64,000 bases of DNA from Lentzea nigeriaca (GTDB taxonomy: Bacteria > Actinomycetota > Actinomycetes > Mycobacteriales > Pseudonocardiaceae). A program made the position numbers and the translations under genes. Below the pieces are notes generated by a model. The model was not told the DNA's origin and searched no databases. It saw nothing but the letters and a program-made list of their open reading frames with translations. The stretch is from positions 577,914 to 641,913 of the forward strand of contig NZ_JAFBCX010000006.1 of NCBI RefSeq assembly GCF_016907955.1, given 5' to 3'. This document shows positions 7,378-16,031 of the stretch, one piece after another; position 1 is the stretch's first letter; every line of letters begins with the position of its first letter.

Positions 7378-9660
7378 GTGCACCTGCCAGACCTCCCGGT
7401 AAAGTCCGTCCTCCCCGAACTTCTCCAGACCCTCGACGACCACGGGTCCGCCGTGCTCGTCGCCCCGCCGGGCACCGGCAAGACCACGCTCGTCCCGCTG
7501 GCGCTGCGGGGCAAGGTGATCGTGGCCGAACCCCGCCGCATCGCCGCCCGTGCCGCCGCCGCACGCATGGCGAGCCTCCTGAACGAGCCCGTCGGCCACA
7601 CCGTCGGCTATTCGGTCCGAGGCGACCGCAAGACGAGCAAGCACACCCGCATCGAGGTCGTGACCAGCGGTCTTCTCGTCCGCAGGCTCCAGCACGACCA
7701 GGAGCTGAAGGGCGTCGGCACCGTCCTGCTCGACGAGTGCCACGAACGCCACCTCGACGCCGACCTCCTCCTCACCCTCCTGCTGGACGCCAAAGCGGGC
7801 CTGCGCCCCGACCTCAAGCTCCTCGCCACGAGCGCGACCGTTGCCGCACAACGCCTCTCCGACCTGCTCAAGGCCCCGGTCCTGCACACAGAGGTCCGCA
7901 CCCACAAAACCGAGATCACCTACGTCCCACCGGTCCGCAACGAACACCTCGAGAACACGGTCGCGCGGGCCATCAACAAGGCACTGTCCGAAGTGGACGG
8001 CGACGTGCTCGCGTTCCTGCCGGGCGTCCGGGAGATCAACCGGACGGCGAGCCTGCTCAACGCGGAAACCGTGATCCTGCACGGCCAGCTCAACGCCCAG
8101 ACCCAGGACGCGGCCCTCAAACCGGGCGAGCACCAACGCGTCGTGCTGGCAACGAGCATCGCGGAATCCAGCCTCACCGTCCCCGGCGTCCGCGCGGTCG
8201 TCGACGCCGGTCTCGCCCGCGTCCCCAGGGTCGATCATCGCCGCGGCCTCGCCGGGCTCACGACGATCCGCGTCTCCCAGGCAGTGGCAGACCAACGCGC
8301 CGGTCGAGCCGGACGTGAGGCACCGGGCCGGGTCTACCGCTGCTGGCCGGAACATGAGCACTCGACACTCCCGCGCTACCCGGAACCGGAGATCAAGACC
8401 GCCGACCTGACCAGACTCGCCCTCGAGCTGGCGGTCTGGGGCACCCCGGACGGCACGGGCCTGAGCTGGTGGGACGCCCCACCGGAGGGCGCACTGAAGG
8501 CCGCCCAGGAAACCCTCAACGCCATCGGAGCGCTCGACCCGGACCGCCGCGACCGCATCGCGAGCGTCGGCCTGCACCCGAGGCTCGGCCGCGCGCTGAT
8601 CGACGGCAGCGCGATCGCCGGCAACCGCACCGCCGCCGAAGTCGTGGCCCTGCTCGACGACAGCTCGCACCCCGCCACGAGCGACCTCGCAACCGCGCTG
8701 AAGTCGCCTGGCAAGTGGCGCAAGGAAGCCAAGAAACTGGAGAAACTCGGCAGCAACCCGGCAGGCAACGATCTGGCAGGCAACGGCGACCCGGCACTCG
8801 TGGTCGCCCTCGCCTACCCGGAACGACTGGCGAAGCGCAGGTCCAAGAACAGCAACATCTACCTGATGGCCAACGGCACGGCCGTCGAACACACCAACTC
8901 GCACCACCAGTGGCTGGCGGTCGCGATCGCCGACCGCGAACCGGGCAGCAAGCACGGCCGCATCCGCCTCGCCGCCCCCGCCGACGAGGAGCTCGCCGTG
9001 ACCGCAGCCCAAGCCCTCGTGCACACGGAGGACGACATCCGCTGGAACGGCGACGTCATCGCGAACGAGGTCCGCAAGCTCGGCGCGATCACCCTCGGCG
9101 AGCGCCCGCTGAACGACCTGGCCAAGTCCCAGCAGGCTCTCCGCATGGGTCTCGAACAGGAAGGCCTCGGCCTGCTCAAGTGGACCGACGCCGCCAAACG
9201 CTTGCGCGAACGCATGGCGTTCCTGCACCGCACGCGCGACTGGCCGAGCGTCGACGACGAGAACCTGATCCGCGCGATCGACCTCGGCAAGGCGAAGAAG
9301 CGCTCTGACCTCGCCAAGATCGACACGGTGACGTTGCTGCGGAACATGCTGCCGTGGCCGGAGGCAGCGGAGTTCGACCAGCTCGCCCCGGAACGCATCG
9401 GCCAGGGCAAGGTCGACTACACGCAGGACGAGCCGGCCCTGTACGTCCGCATCCAGGACGCCATGAAGTGGGCCGACACGCCGAAGATCGCGGGAGTTCC
9501 CGTGGTCGTGCACCTGCTGTCTCCAGCGGGCCGTCCCACTGCCGTGACCAGCGATCTCAGGACTTTCTGGCGCAACGGTTACCTGCGGGTGCGCAGCGAG
9601 TTGAAGGGCAGGTATCCCAAGCACCACTGGCCCGAACGGCCCTACAGCAAGGGCACGTGA
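7378..9660 (+). CDS. hrpB: ATP-dependent helicase HrpB
   Basis: A 760-residue DEAH/RHA-family helicase. Walker A is VAPPGTGKTTLVPLAL near residue 29, motif Ia is VIVAEPRRIAARAAAARM, the Walker B/DECH box is VLLDECHERHLDADLLL near 117, motif III is LLATSATV, motif V is VLATSIAESSLTVPGVRAVVD near 258, and motif VI is QRAGRAGREAPGRVYR near 310. The C-terminal HrpB-specific region ends in FWRNGYLRVRSELKGRYPKHHWPE, typical of the family, whose cellular role is poorly defined. GTG start. It is followed without a gap by a pseudogene fragment. Confidence 0.93.
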   Translation: MHLPDLPVKSVLPELLQTLDDHGSAVLVAPPGTGKTTLVPLALRGKVIVAEPRRIAARAAAARMASLLNEPVGHTVGYSVRGDRKTSKHTRIEVVTSGLLVRRLQHDQELKGVGTVLLDECHERHLDADLLLTLLLDAKAGLRPDLKLLATSATVAAQRLSDLLKAPVLHTEVRTHKTEITYVPPVRNEHLENTVARAINKALSEVDGDVLAFLPGVREINRTASLLNAETVILHGQLNAQTQDAALKPGEHQRVVLATSIAESSLTVPGVRAVVDAGLARVPRVDHRRGLAGLTTIRVSQAVADQRAGRAGREAPGRVYRCWPEHEHSTLPRYPEPEIKTADLTRLALELAVWGTPDGTGLSWWDAPPEGALKAAQETLNAIGALDPDRRDRIASVGLHPRLGRALIDGSAIAGNRTAAEVVALLDDSSHPATSDLATALKSPGKWRKEAKKLEKLGSNPAGNDLAGNGDPALVVALAYPERLAKRRSKNSNIYLMANGTAVEHTNSHHQWLAVAIADREPGSKHGRIRLAAPADEELAVTAAQALVHTEDDIRWNGDVIANEVRKLGAITLGERPLNDLAKSQQALRMGLEQEGLGLLKWTDAAKRLRERMAFLHRTRDWPSVDDENLIRAIDLGKAKKRSDLAKIDTVTLLRNMLPWPEAAEFDQLAPERIGQGKVDYTQDEPALYVRIQDAMKWADTPKIAGVPVVVHLLSPAGRPTAVTSDLRTFWRNGYLRVRSELKGRYPKHHWPERPYSKGT

Positions 9661-10113
9661 AGGTGTTCGCCGAGATCGCCCCGTTCCGGCGGGTGTCGAG
9701 ACCCTCGCCTCGCTGTACCCGGCGATCACCAGGAACCCCGAGCGCGGCACGTTCCACTACGACCGCGCGACCGACGGCATCACGCTCGACCGGCGGCGTG
9801 AACAGATGAAGCCGTCGATCCGCGCGGTGAAGGCGTGTTCGACGAGATCAACCGAACAAACCTCACTACATATCGCGCGGACCTGTTCGGAATCGGGAAA
9901 GTCTTCTCGGACGACTTCACCTGTCACCCGCTGGGCGGCTGCCTGCTCGGCCGGGCCACCGACGCGTTTGGCCGGGTCAGGGGCCAGAAGAACCTCTACG
10001 TCACGGACGGTTCGCTGATCCCGCGCTCGGTCGGCGCCAACCCTTTCGTCACGATCACGGCCCTAACGGAACGGAACTTGAGTCGAATCACCGCCACCGA
10101 TCTGAACCATTAG
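9661..10113 (+). pseudogene. Cholesterol oxidase (GMC family) C-terminal remnant, frameshifted
   Basis: Only about the last 150 residues of a GMC-type cholesterol oxidase remain, spread over three frames. FAEIAPF (from about 9664) continues as AGVETLASLYPAITRNPERG after a 1-nt loss near 9690. Near 9832 a second 1-nt loss shifts AVKA to VFDEINRTNLTTYRADLFG. The last part keeps the flavin-site motif FTCHPLGGCLLGRATD and the family end NLYVTDGSLIPRSVGANPFVTITALTER. The first about 400 residues, including the FAD-binding GxGxxG, are missing. It starts right at the hrpB stop, so a deletion joined the two. It cannot make an active enzyme. Confidence 0.85.
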
Positions 10114-10138
10114 GAAACGAACAACGTTAATCTCAGCT

Positions 10139-11221
10139 ATGGCGCACATCGCGATCTTCCTCATGCCCGAGCGCGGACACGTCCTGCCGACGCTCGGGAT
10201 GATCGCGGAACTCGTGCGCCGAGGCCACCGGGTGAGCTGCCCCGTCCCGGCGGCCTTCGCCGAGGCCGTGACCGAGTGCGGCGCCACCGTGATCCCCTTC
10301 ACCACCACGCTTCCCGGTCAGTTGCCCGCGTCGCTCTACGACGCCGCGCAGCTCGCGCTCGCCGAGGCCGAGATGGTGCTGCCCCAGCTGGAACCGGTGT
10401 TCCGCGCGGACCCTCCCGACATCGTGCTGTGGGACATCGCGGCGTGGGTGGGCGGTGTGATCGCCCGCGAGCACGGCGTGCCGAGCCTGCTGGTCGAGAG
10501 CTTCCTGACCAGCAACTCCCACTGGTCGCTCGGCACCGCGGTCGTGCCCGCGCGGACGTTCGACACCGCGGCGATCCGGTTCTTCACCAGGGTCCAGGGT
10601 TTCGTCGGCTGCTCGCTGCCGGAGTTCGTCGCGGGCGCGCGCCGCCGGATCGCCCTGTTCCCCAGGGAGTTCCAGCCGGAGGGCGACACGTTCGACGAGC
10701 GGTTCGTCTTCACCGGCCCGTGCCTGACCGAGCGGACGTTCCAGGGCACGTGGACTCCGCCCGGCGACAGGCCCGTGGTGCTCGCGACGACGGGCGTGCA
10801 GACATGCGCGGACGCGGCGCGTGGAATGCCGTGGCACCTCGTCACGAAGGGCAAAGTTCGTGGCGCGGCACCGAACGTCGAGACGCACGACCACGTCCCG
10901 CAGCTCGCCGTCCTGGAGCACGCGAGGGTCTTCATCACGCGCGGCGGCATGAGCGGGGTGATGGAGGCGCTGCACCACGGCGTTCCGATGATCGTCGTGC
11001 CGCACATGGCCGACCAGCGGATCAACGGCCAGCAGGTCGAGGAGCTCGGGCTCGGCGTGCTGCTCGACGACCTGACCGAGGAGAGCGTGCGCTCGCTCGT
11101 GGACCAGCTCGCGTCGGATTCCTCAATTGCCGCGCGGATCAAGGACATGCAGCGGATGATTCAGCGGGCGGGCGGAAGCGCGGCCGCCGCGGACGTCGTC
11201 GAGGAGGAACTGGCGCGGTGA
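10139..11221 (+). CDS. MGT-like GT1 family glycosyltransferase
   Basis: A 360-residue GT-B fold glycosyltransferase of the macrolide glycosyltransferase type. The N-terminal acceptor domain starts AHIAIFLMPERGHVLPTLG and contains the conserved catalytic-type His (GH, near residue 14). The C-terminal donor domain has the nucleotide-sugar signature HDHVPQLAVLEHARVFITRGG, then MSGVMEALHHGVPMIVVPHMADQ near 280. It is shorter than OleD-type enzymes (about 400-430): the segment before the signature is compressed, although the core motifs are intact. It may glycosylate a small hydrophobic compound, possibly a macrolide or phenolic. Its stop overlaps the next start (GTGA), so both genes are probably co-transcribed. 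Confidence 0.8.
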   Translation: MAHIAIFLMPERGHVLPTLGMIAELVRRGHRVSCPVPAAFAEAVTECGATVIPFTTTLPGQLPASLYDAAQLALAEAEMVLPQLEPVFRADPPDIVLWDIAAWVGGVIAREHGVPSLLVESFLTSNSHWSLGTAVVPARTFDTAAIRFFTRVQGFVGCSLPEFVAGARRRIALFPREFQPEGDTFDERFVFTGPCLTERTFQGTWTPPGDRPVVLATTGVQTCADAARGMPWHLVTKGKVRGAAPNVETHDHVPQLAVLEHARVFITRGGMSGVMEALHHGVPMIVVPHMADQRINGQQVEELGLGVLLDDLTEESVRSLVDQLASDSSIAARIKDMQRMIQRAGGSAAAADVVEEELAR

Positions 11222-11820
11222 AACGGATCTGGTACGACGCGGTCCGCGCTCTCGGCGGTACGCCGGACGCCGGTGATCTGGTCGAACGCTACGCCGAGCC
11301 GCATCGGGCGTACCACAACACCTTCCACGTGGTCTCTGTCGTCCGCGACTCGTCGGCGCTGGCCGACGCGTTCGCATTCTCGGTGGAGGAACGCGCGATC
11401 CTCGCATTGGCCGCCTGCGCACACGACGTGATCTACGACGGCAAACCGGGCGAGGACGAACGCTCGTCGGCCGCGTGGGCGCGGGAGCGCCTGGCAGGGC
11501 TGCCAGAAGAGCACATCGCCCGCGTGGAGTCGTTGGTGCTGGCCACGATCACGCACTCGTCCGACGACCCGCTCGCGCACGTGCTGCTCGACGCCGACCT
11601 CGCGATCCTCGGTTCGGAACCGACGCACTACGACCGCTACAGCCAGGCCGTACGCCAGGAGTACGCGCAGTACGACGACGCCGCGTGGCGCGTCGGCCGG
11701 GCCGCGGTGCTGAAGACGCTGCTCGACCGCGAGGCCCTGTTCGTGACCGAACCCGCGCGGCAGCTGTGGGACGCCACCGCGCGGATCAACCTCGCCCGCG
11801 AGCTTCAGTCCTTGGCGTAG
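11218..11820 (+). CDS. HD-domain metal-dependent phosphohydrolase
   Basis: A 200-residue HD superfamily protein. Metal-binding motifs are HRAYHNTFHV near residue 28, then the HD pair in LAACAHDVIYDGKPGEDERSS near 65, with a later Asp in HVLLDADLAILG near 118. It belongs to the predicted metal-dependent HD phosphohydrolase group; the substrate is unknown. The GTG start overlaps the stop of the glycosyltransferase by 4 nt, so the two are translationally coupled. The 3' end overlaps the convergent racemase gene by 16 nt. Confidence 0.8.
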   Translation: MKRIWYDAVRALGGTPDAGDLVERYAEPHRAYHNTFHVVSVVRDSSALADAFAFSVEERAILALAACAHDVIYDGKPGEDERSSAAWARERLAGLPEEHIARVESLVLATITHSSDDPLAHVLLDADLAILGSEPTHYDRYSQAVRQEYAQYDDAAWRVGRAAVLKTLLDREALFVTEPARQLWDATARINLARELQSLA

Positions 11821-12908
11821 AGCACCTTCGTCGCGGTGGTGAAGCGGCGGAGCGTCGCCGGGATCGGCTCGACGCCGATGCCGGGGCCGGTCGGCACGTG
11901 CATGAAGCCGTCCCGCAGCTCGAACGGCTCGGTGAGGTCCTCCGCGAAGTACCGCCGTGACGCCGACACGTCGCCGGGCAGCACGAAACCGGGTAACGCT
12001 GCCAGCGCGAGGTTCGGCCCGCGCCCGATGCCGGTCTCCAACATTCCGCCGCACCACACCGGAATCCCGTGCGCGACCGCGACGTCGTGGATCCTGCGGG
12101 CCTCCAGGTAACCGCCGACCCGCGCGGGTTTGATGTTGATCACCCGGCACGAGTCCAGCGCGATCGCGGTCGCCGCGTCCTTCGCCGACGTGATCGACTC
12201 GTCGAGGCAGATCGGCGTGCTGATCCGTTGCGCCAGCAGCGCGTGCCCGCGGATGTCGTCCTCTTCCAGCGGCTGTTCCATCAGCAGCAGGCCGAACTCG
12301 TCGAGCCGACGCAGGTGTTCGGCGTCGGCCAGCGTGTACGCGGTGTTCGCGTCGACCTGCAGCAGGATGTCGCCGAACCGTTCGCGCACGGCTCGCACGG
12401 GCTCGATGTCCCAGCCGGGCTCGATCTTGAGCTTGATCCGGGCGTAGCCCTCGGCGAGGTAGCCCTCGACGTCGCTGATCAGCTCGGGGATCGAGTTCTT
12501 GATCCCGACCGAGACACCGGCCGGCACTTTTTCCGCTGTCGCACCCAGGAACGTGCCGATCGACATCCCGTACGACCGCAGCTCGGCGTCCAGGATCGCG
12601 GTCTCCAACGCCGCCTTGGCGAGCTTGTGCCCCTTGATCGCGTGCGTTCGCGGCTGGACTTCCGCGGCCGTGACCTCGGGCGTCACCCGCGGCACGAGGT
12701 GCCGGTCCAGCACCAGTTCGGCAGCACCGACGAACTCCGAGCAGTACAGCGGTTCCGGGTCGGCCGCGAACTCCGACCAACCCTCGGCGGCCTCGGTGAC
12801 GACCCGCATCAGGAACGTGTCCTTGGTCGTCATCGTCCCGAACGACGTGCGGAACGGCGACACCAGCGGAATCGCGACGTGCAGCAGCTCAACGCGTTCG
12901 ATCTTCAC
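11805..12908 (-). CDS. N-acylamino acid racemase / o-succinylbenzoate synthase-like enzyme
   Basis: A 367-residue enolase-superfamily enzyme of the NSAR/OSBS group. The catalytic KxK motif is seen in YARIKLKIEPGWD near residue 165, the metal ligands in LLQVDANTAY (D), LLMEQPLEEDD (E) and ICLDESI (D), and the second catalytic Lys in VINIKPARVGG near 265. Family members either make o-succinylbenzoate for menaquinone or racemise N-acyl/N-succinyl amino acids. No menaquinone genes are adjacent. The gene overlaps a GNAT gene by 4 nt, and an amino acid permease lies upstream, which favours the racemase role in D-amino acid conversion. Confidence 0.85.
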   Translation of the reverse strand: MKIERVELLHVAIPLVSPFRTSFGTMTTKDTFLMRVVTEAAEGWSEFAADPEPLYCSEFVGAAELVLDRHLVPRVTPEVTAAEVQPRTHAIKGHKLAKAALETAILDAELRSYGMSIGTFLGATAEKVPAGVSVGIKNSIPELISDVEGYLAEGYARIKLKIEPGWDIEPVRAVRERFGDILLQVDANTAYTLADAEHLRRLDEFGLLLMEQPLEEDDIRGHALLAQRISTPICLDESITSAKDAATAIALDSCRVINIKPARVGGYLEARRIHDVAVAHGIPVWCGGMLETGIGRGPNLALAALPGFVLPGDVSASRRYFAEDLTEPFELRDGFMHVPTGPGIGVEPIPATLRRFTTATKVLYAKD

Positions 12909-13624
12909 CGGCGCTCCAGTTCGTACCAGCCGTCACGGGACATCGAGGTCGCCACGTACCCCTGCTCGAAGGCGTCGACGAACACTCCGCGCACGGCCTC
13001 TCGCCATTCCCGGGCCAACAACGAAGACTCCTTGCGCACCTGCACGATGTCACGCGGTACCCGGCACCAGATCCGCTCGCCGTCCGTGCGCGCCAACGGT
13101 TCTCCGTCCGGAGCCGTCGACGTGACCGCACCGGCAGGCACCGACTCGTGCGGTTCGCGGGAACCCGTGAGATCCCACTGCACGGTCAGGCGATCACTCT
13201 CGTCACCGTCGTTCACGCCGTCACGCATCGGCCCGTAGAAGTCCACTGTGTACTCGGTGACGACCGCACCGAGCTTGACCAGGTTGAACCGGGCGTTGCG
13301 CGACACGAGCGGGTCGTAGGTCCACCGCATCGACCTGGCCCCGAGCCCGAGGGCCCAGTCCTTCTGCGCGAGCTTCAACGGATGCCCGACGCCGGGCCGG
13401 GCGGCCGCGATCATCGAGTACACCGACCCGTCCGGGCAGAACAGCCCGGTCGTGGCCCCGACCAGCTCGTCACCGTCGAACGCCCCGATGGTCGCACCGC
13501 CCGCGTGCCGGATGCAGTGCAACGTCTCCGTGGACAGCACGTCCTCGGTCGTCTGCCAGGCCTCGGCGTAATACGCGGCGACGCGGGCGATGCCGGGAAC
13601 GTCAGAGATCACTTGGAACCGCAA
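12905..13624 (-). CDS. GNAT-type N-acyltransferase partner of the racemase
   Basis: A 239-residue protein of the COG3375-type GNAT superfamily. Visible landmarks are LVGATTGLFCPDGSVYSMIAA, GVGHPLKLAQKDWALGLGAR (the acyl-CoA loop region near residue 82), MRWTYDPLVSRNARFNLVKL and YTVDFYGPMRDG, all characteristic of this group. Relatives next to N-succinylamino acid racemase genes act as succinyl-CoA:D-amino acid N-succinyltransferases. Its stop overlaps the racemase start by 4 nt and its start lies inside the permease gene by 23 nt, so the three form one operon. The exact acyl donor and amino acid are inferred. Confidence 0.8.
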   Translation of the reverse strand: MRFQVISDVPGIARVAAYYAEAWQTTEDVLSTETLHCIRHAGGATIGAFDGDELVGATTGLFCPDGSVYSMIAAARPGVGHPLKLAQKDWALGLGARSMRWTYDPLVSRNARFNLVKLGAVVTEYTVDFYGPMRDGVNDGDESDRLTVQWDLTGSREPHESVPAGAVTSTAPDGEPLARTDGERIWCRVPRDIVQVRKESSLLAREWREAVRGVFVDAFEQGYVATSMSRDGWYELERR

Positions 13625-15014
13625 GGCGAGCCTTCCTCACGCTGTACCCGAAGTAGATGACGAACCCGAGAACCATCCACGCGAGGAACGCGATCCACGT
13701 GGCGAGCCCGAGGCTGAACATCATGTAGATGCAGAACCCCAGCCCCAGCAACGGTGTGACGGGCGAGAACGGCACCCGGAAGCTGCGCGGGCGGTCCGGC
13801 TCGGTGCGACGTAGGATGATCACCGCGACGTTGACCAGCGCGAACGCGAAGAGCGTGCCGATGCTGGTCGCGTCCGCCAGAGAACCCAGCGGCACCAACG
13901 CGGCGAGCACACCGATGAACAGGCCGACGACGACCGTGTTCACGAACGGCACACCGGTGCGCGGGCTCAGCTTCGCGAAGATCGACGGCACCAACCCGTC
14001 GCGGGACATCGCGTACAGGATGCGCGTCTGTCCGTAAAGGACGGTCAGCACGACACTGGTCGTCGCGACGACAGCACCGATCGACAGCAGGATCGGCCAG
14101 ATCGCGCCGCTGACGTTGTCGGTCAGCACCCGGCTCAACGCGGCTTCCGTGCCCTCGAACGACTGCCACGACATCGCCCCCACAGCGGCCAGCGCGACCG
14201 CGCAGTACAGCGCCGTGATCACGACCAGCGACAGGATGATCGCGCGCGGCAGGTCGCGCTGCGGGTTCTTCGCCTCCTCACCGGCGGTCGACGCGGCGTC
14301 GAACCCGATGTAGGAGAAGAACAACGTGGCCGCACCCGCACTCATGCCCGCGAGGCCCAACGGGAACAACGGCTGCAGGTTGCCCGCCTTGAACGCCGTG
14401 AACGCCACCGCGCAGAACATCAGCAACGCGCCGACCTTCACCCACACCAGAATCGTGTTCGTGCGCGCGCTTCCCTTGGCACCGCCCAGCAGCACGAACA
14501 TCGAGATGACCACGACCAGCACGGCGGGAATGTTGACGATCCCGCCCGCACCCGGCGGCTGGCTGAGCACGTCCGGAATCCGCAGTCCTGTCACGAGGTG
14601 CAGCAACTCGTTGACGTACTGCCCCCACCCGACGGCGACCGCCGCGACCGACACCCCGTACTCCAGCACAAGACACCAGCCGCAGACCCACGCGACGATC
14701 TCGCCGAGCGTCGCGTAGGTGTAGGAGTACGACGAGCCCGACGCCGGGATGAGACCCGCGAGCTCGGCATACGACAGTGCGGAGAACAACGCGGTGATGC
14801 CGGCGAGAACGAACGACACCACGATGGCGGGACCGGCCAGCGGAACCGCCTGCCCCAGCACCACGAAGATGCCGGTGCCGAGCGTGGCACCGATGCTGAT
14901 CATCGTGAGGTGGCCGACACCGAGGCTTCGCTTGAGGTCGCTGCCAGGGTGGGTCAGCTGGTCGATCGGCTTGCGCCGCAACACCCGCGCCCCGACGCGC
15001 TGTTCGTTGCTCAT
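13602..15014 (-). CDS. APC family amino acid permease
   Basis: A 470-residue transporter of the cationic amino acid / APC family with 12 predicted membrane segments. The conserved helix-1 signature GVGHLTMISIGATLGTGIFV begins near residue 31, followed by LSYAELAGLIPASGSSYSYTY near 80 and FFSYIGFDAASTAGEEAKNP near 235. It is the first gene of an operon with an N-acyltransferase and an N-acylamino acid racemase, and probably imports the amino acid (possibly a D-amino acid) that those enzymes convert. Transcription appears to begin in the short gap downstream of the GlxA-type regulator gene. Confidence 0.88.
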   Translation of the reverse strand: MSNEQRVGARVLRRKPIDQLTHPGSDLKRSLGVGHLTMISIGATLGTGIFVVLGQAVPLAGPAIVVSFVLAGITALFSALSYAELAGLIPASGSSYSYTYATLGEIVAWVCGWCLVLEYGVSVAAVAVGWGQYVNELLHLVTGLRIPDVLSQPPGAGGIVNIPAVLVVVISMFVLLGGAKGSARTNTILVWVKVGALLMFCAVAFTAFKAGNLQPLFPLGLAGMSAGAATLFFSYIGFDAASTAGEEAKNPQRDLPRAIILSLVVITALYCAVALAAVGAMSWQSFEGTEAALSRVLTDNVSGAIWPILLSIGAVVATTSVVLTVLYGQTRILYAMSRDGLVPSIFAKLSPRTGVPFVNTVVVGLFIGVLAALVPLGSLADATSIGTLFAFALVNVAVIILRRTEPDRPRSFRVPFSPVTPLLGLGFCIYMMFSLGLATWIAFLAWMVLGFVIYFGYSVRKARLAVPSDL

Positions 15015-15042
15015 CAGGCCAACATAACGTCAGCCCGCTGGC

Positions 15043-15987
15043 CTATTTGCCGCCGATCGGCCGGAACGTGCGGCGGTAGGTGTCCGGTGGCACACCGACC
15101 GTTCGGTGGAAGTGCCTGCGCAACGTCGTGGCCGTCCCCATGCCGGACGCCTCGGCGATCTGGTCGACGCTGTCGTCGGTCATCTCCAGCAGTTCCTGGG
15201 CACGCCGGATCCGTTGCGTGTGCAGCCACTGCAACGGCGTGGTGCCCGTCACCGCCTTGAAGAGCCGGGCGAGGTGCCGCGAGCTCATGTTGGCCTGCCG
15301 CGCCAGGTCCTCCACGGTCAGCGTCTGGTCGAGCCGCGCGCCGGCCCAGCCGAACAGCTCGGTGAGCGGATGACCTTCCTCCGACGGCACGGGCGCGAGC
15401 ACGAACTGCGCCTGCCCACCATCCCGATGCGGCGGCACGACGAGCCGTCGCGCCGCCGTGTTCGCCGTCGCCGTCCCGTGATCGCTTCGGATCAGGTGCA
15501 GGCTCAGGTCGATCGCCGCCGCCTTGCCCGCACTCGTCAGCACCTGCCCGTTGTCGACGTAGAGAACGTCCGGGTCGACCTCCACGCGGGGATAGCGCTC
15601 AGCCAGCACGTCGGTGTGCGCCCAGTGCGTGGTCGCCCTGAGCCCGTCGAGCAGCCCGGCCTCCGCCAGCACGAACGCCCCGGTGCACAACGACACGATC
15701 CGCGCCCCCGCGCTGCGCGCCGCCCTGACGGATTGGAGCAGCTCCAAGTCGATCGGTTCATCCACGTCCGCGACAGCGGGCACGATCACCGTGTCAGCGC
15801 GCTCGAGCTGATCAAGAGGCAGATCGGGCTCCATCGTGAACCGGCCGGCGCGTACCGGGCCGCTGCCGCAGATCTTGACCTCGTAGTCCAGTTGCGGAGC
15901 GGTGAAGATCTCGTACGTGGCGGCCAGCTCGAAGTGGAGCATCCCGTCGGTCACGGCGAACGCGAGCATGTCCGAAACTGTACGCAT
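15043..15987 (-). CDS. GlxA-type AraC family transcriptional regulator
   Basis: A 314-residue regulator with an N-terminal DJ-1/PfpI (GATase1-like) domain, residues 1-170. It contains the nucleophile-elbow sequence IVSLCTGAFVLAEAGLLDG, near residue 98, and ATTHWAHTDVLAERYP. The C-terminal AraC-type DNA-binding domain (two helix-turn-helices) covers TVEDLARQANMSSRHLARLF and VDQIAEASGMGTATTLRRHF. Such proteins sense nitrogen metabolites and control neighbouring catabolic genes. It reads in the same direction as the permease operon 29 nt downstream, so it may control or be co-transcribed with it. Confidence 0.88.
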   Translation of the reverse strand: MRTVSDMLAFAVTDGMLHFELAATYEIFTAPQLDYEVKICGSGPVRAGRFTMEPDLPLDQLERADTVIVPAVADVDEPIDLELLQSVRAARSAGARIVSLCTGAFVLAEAGLLDGLRATTHWAHTDVLAERYPRVEVDPDVLYVDNGQVLTSAGKAAAIDLSLHLIRSDHGTATANTAARRLVVPPHRDGGQAQFVLAPVPSEEGHPLTELFGWAGARLDQTLTVEDLARQANMSSRHLARLFKAVTGTTPLQWLHTQRIRRAQELLEMTDDSVDQIAEASGMGTATTLRRHFHRTVGVPPDTYRRTFRPIGGK

Positions 15988-16031
15988 CGTGTCGTTCCAG
16001 ACACTAGTTCATTTACCCGTCCACGGGTTCG

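Noticed and set aside
7195..9750. 851-codon open frame on the minus strand
   Set aside because: It is antisense to the well-supported hrpB and has no recognisable motif; long antisense frames are expected at this GC content.
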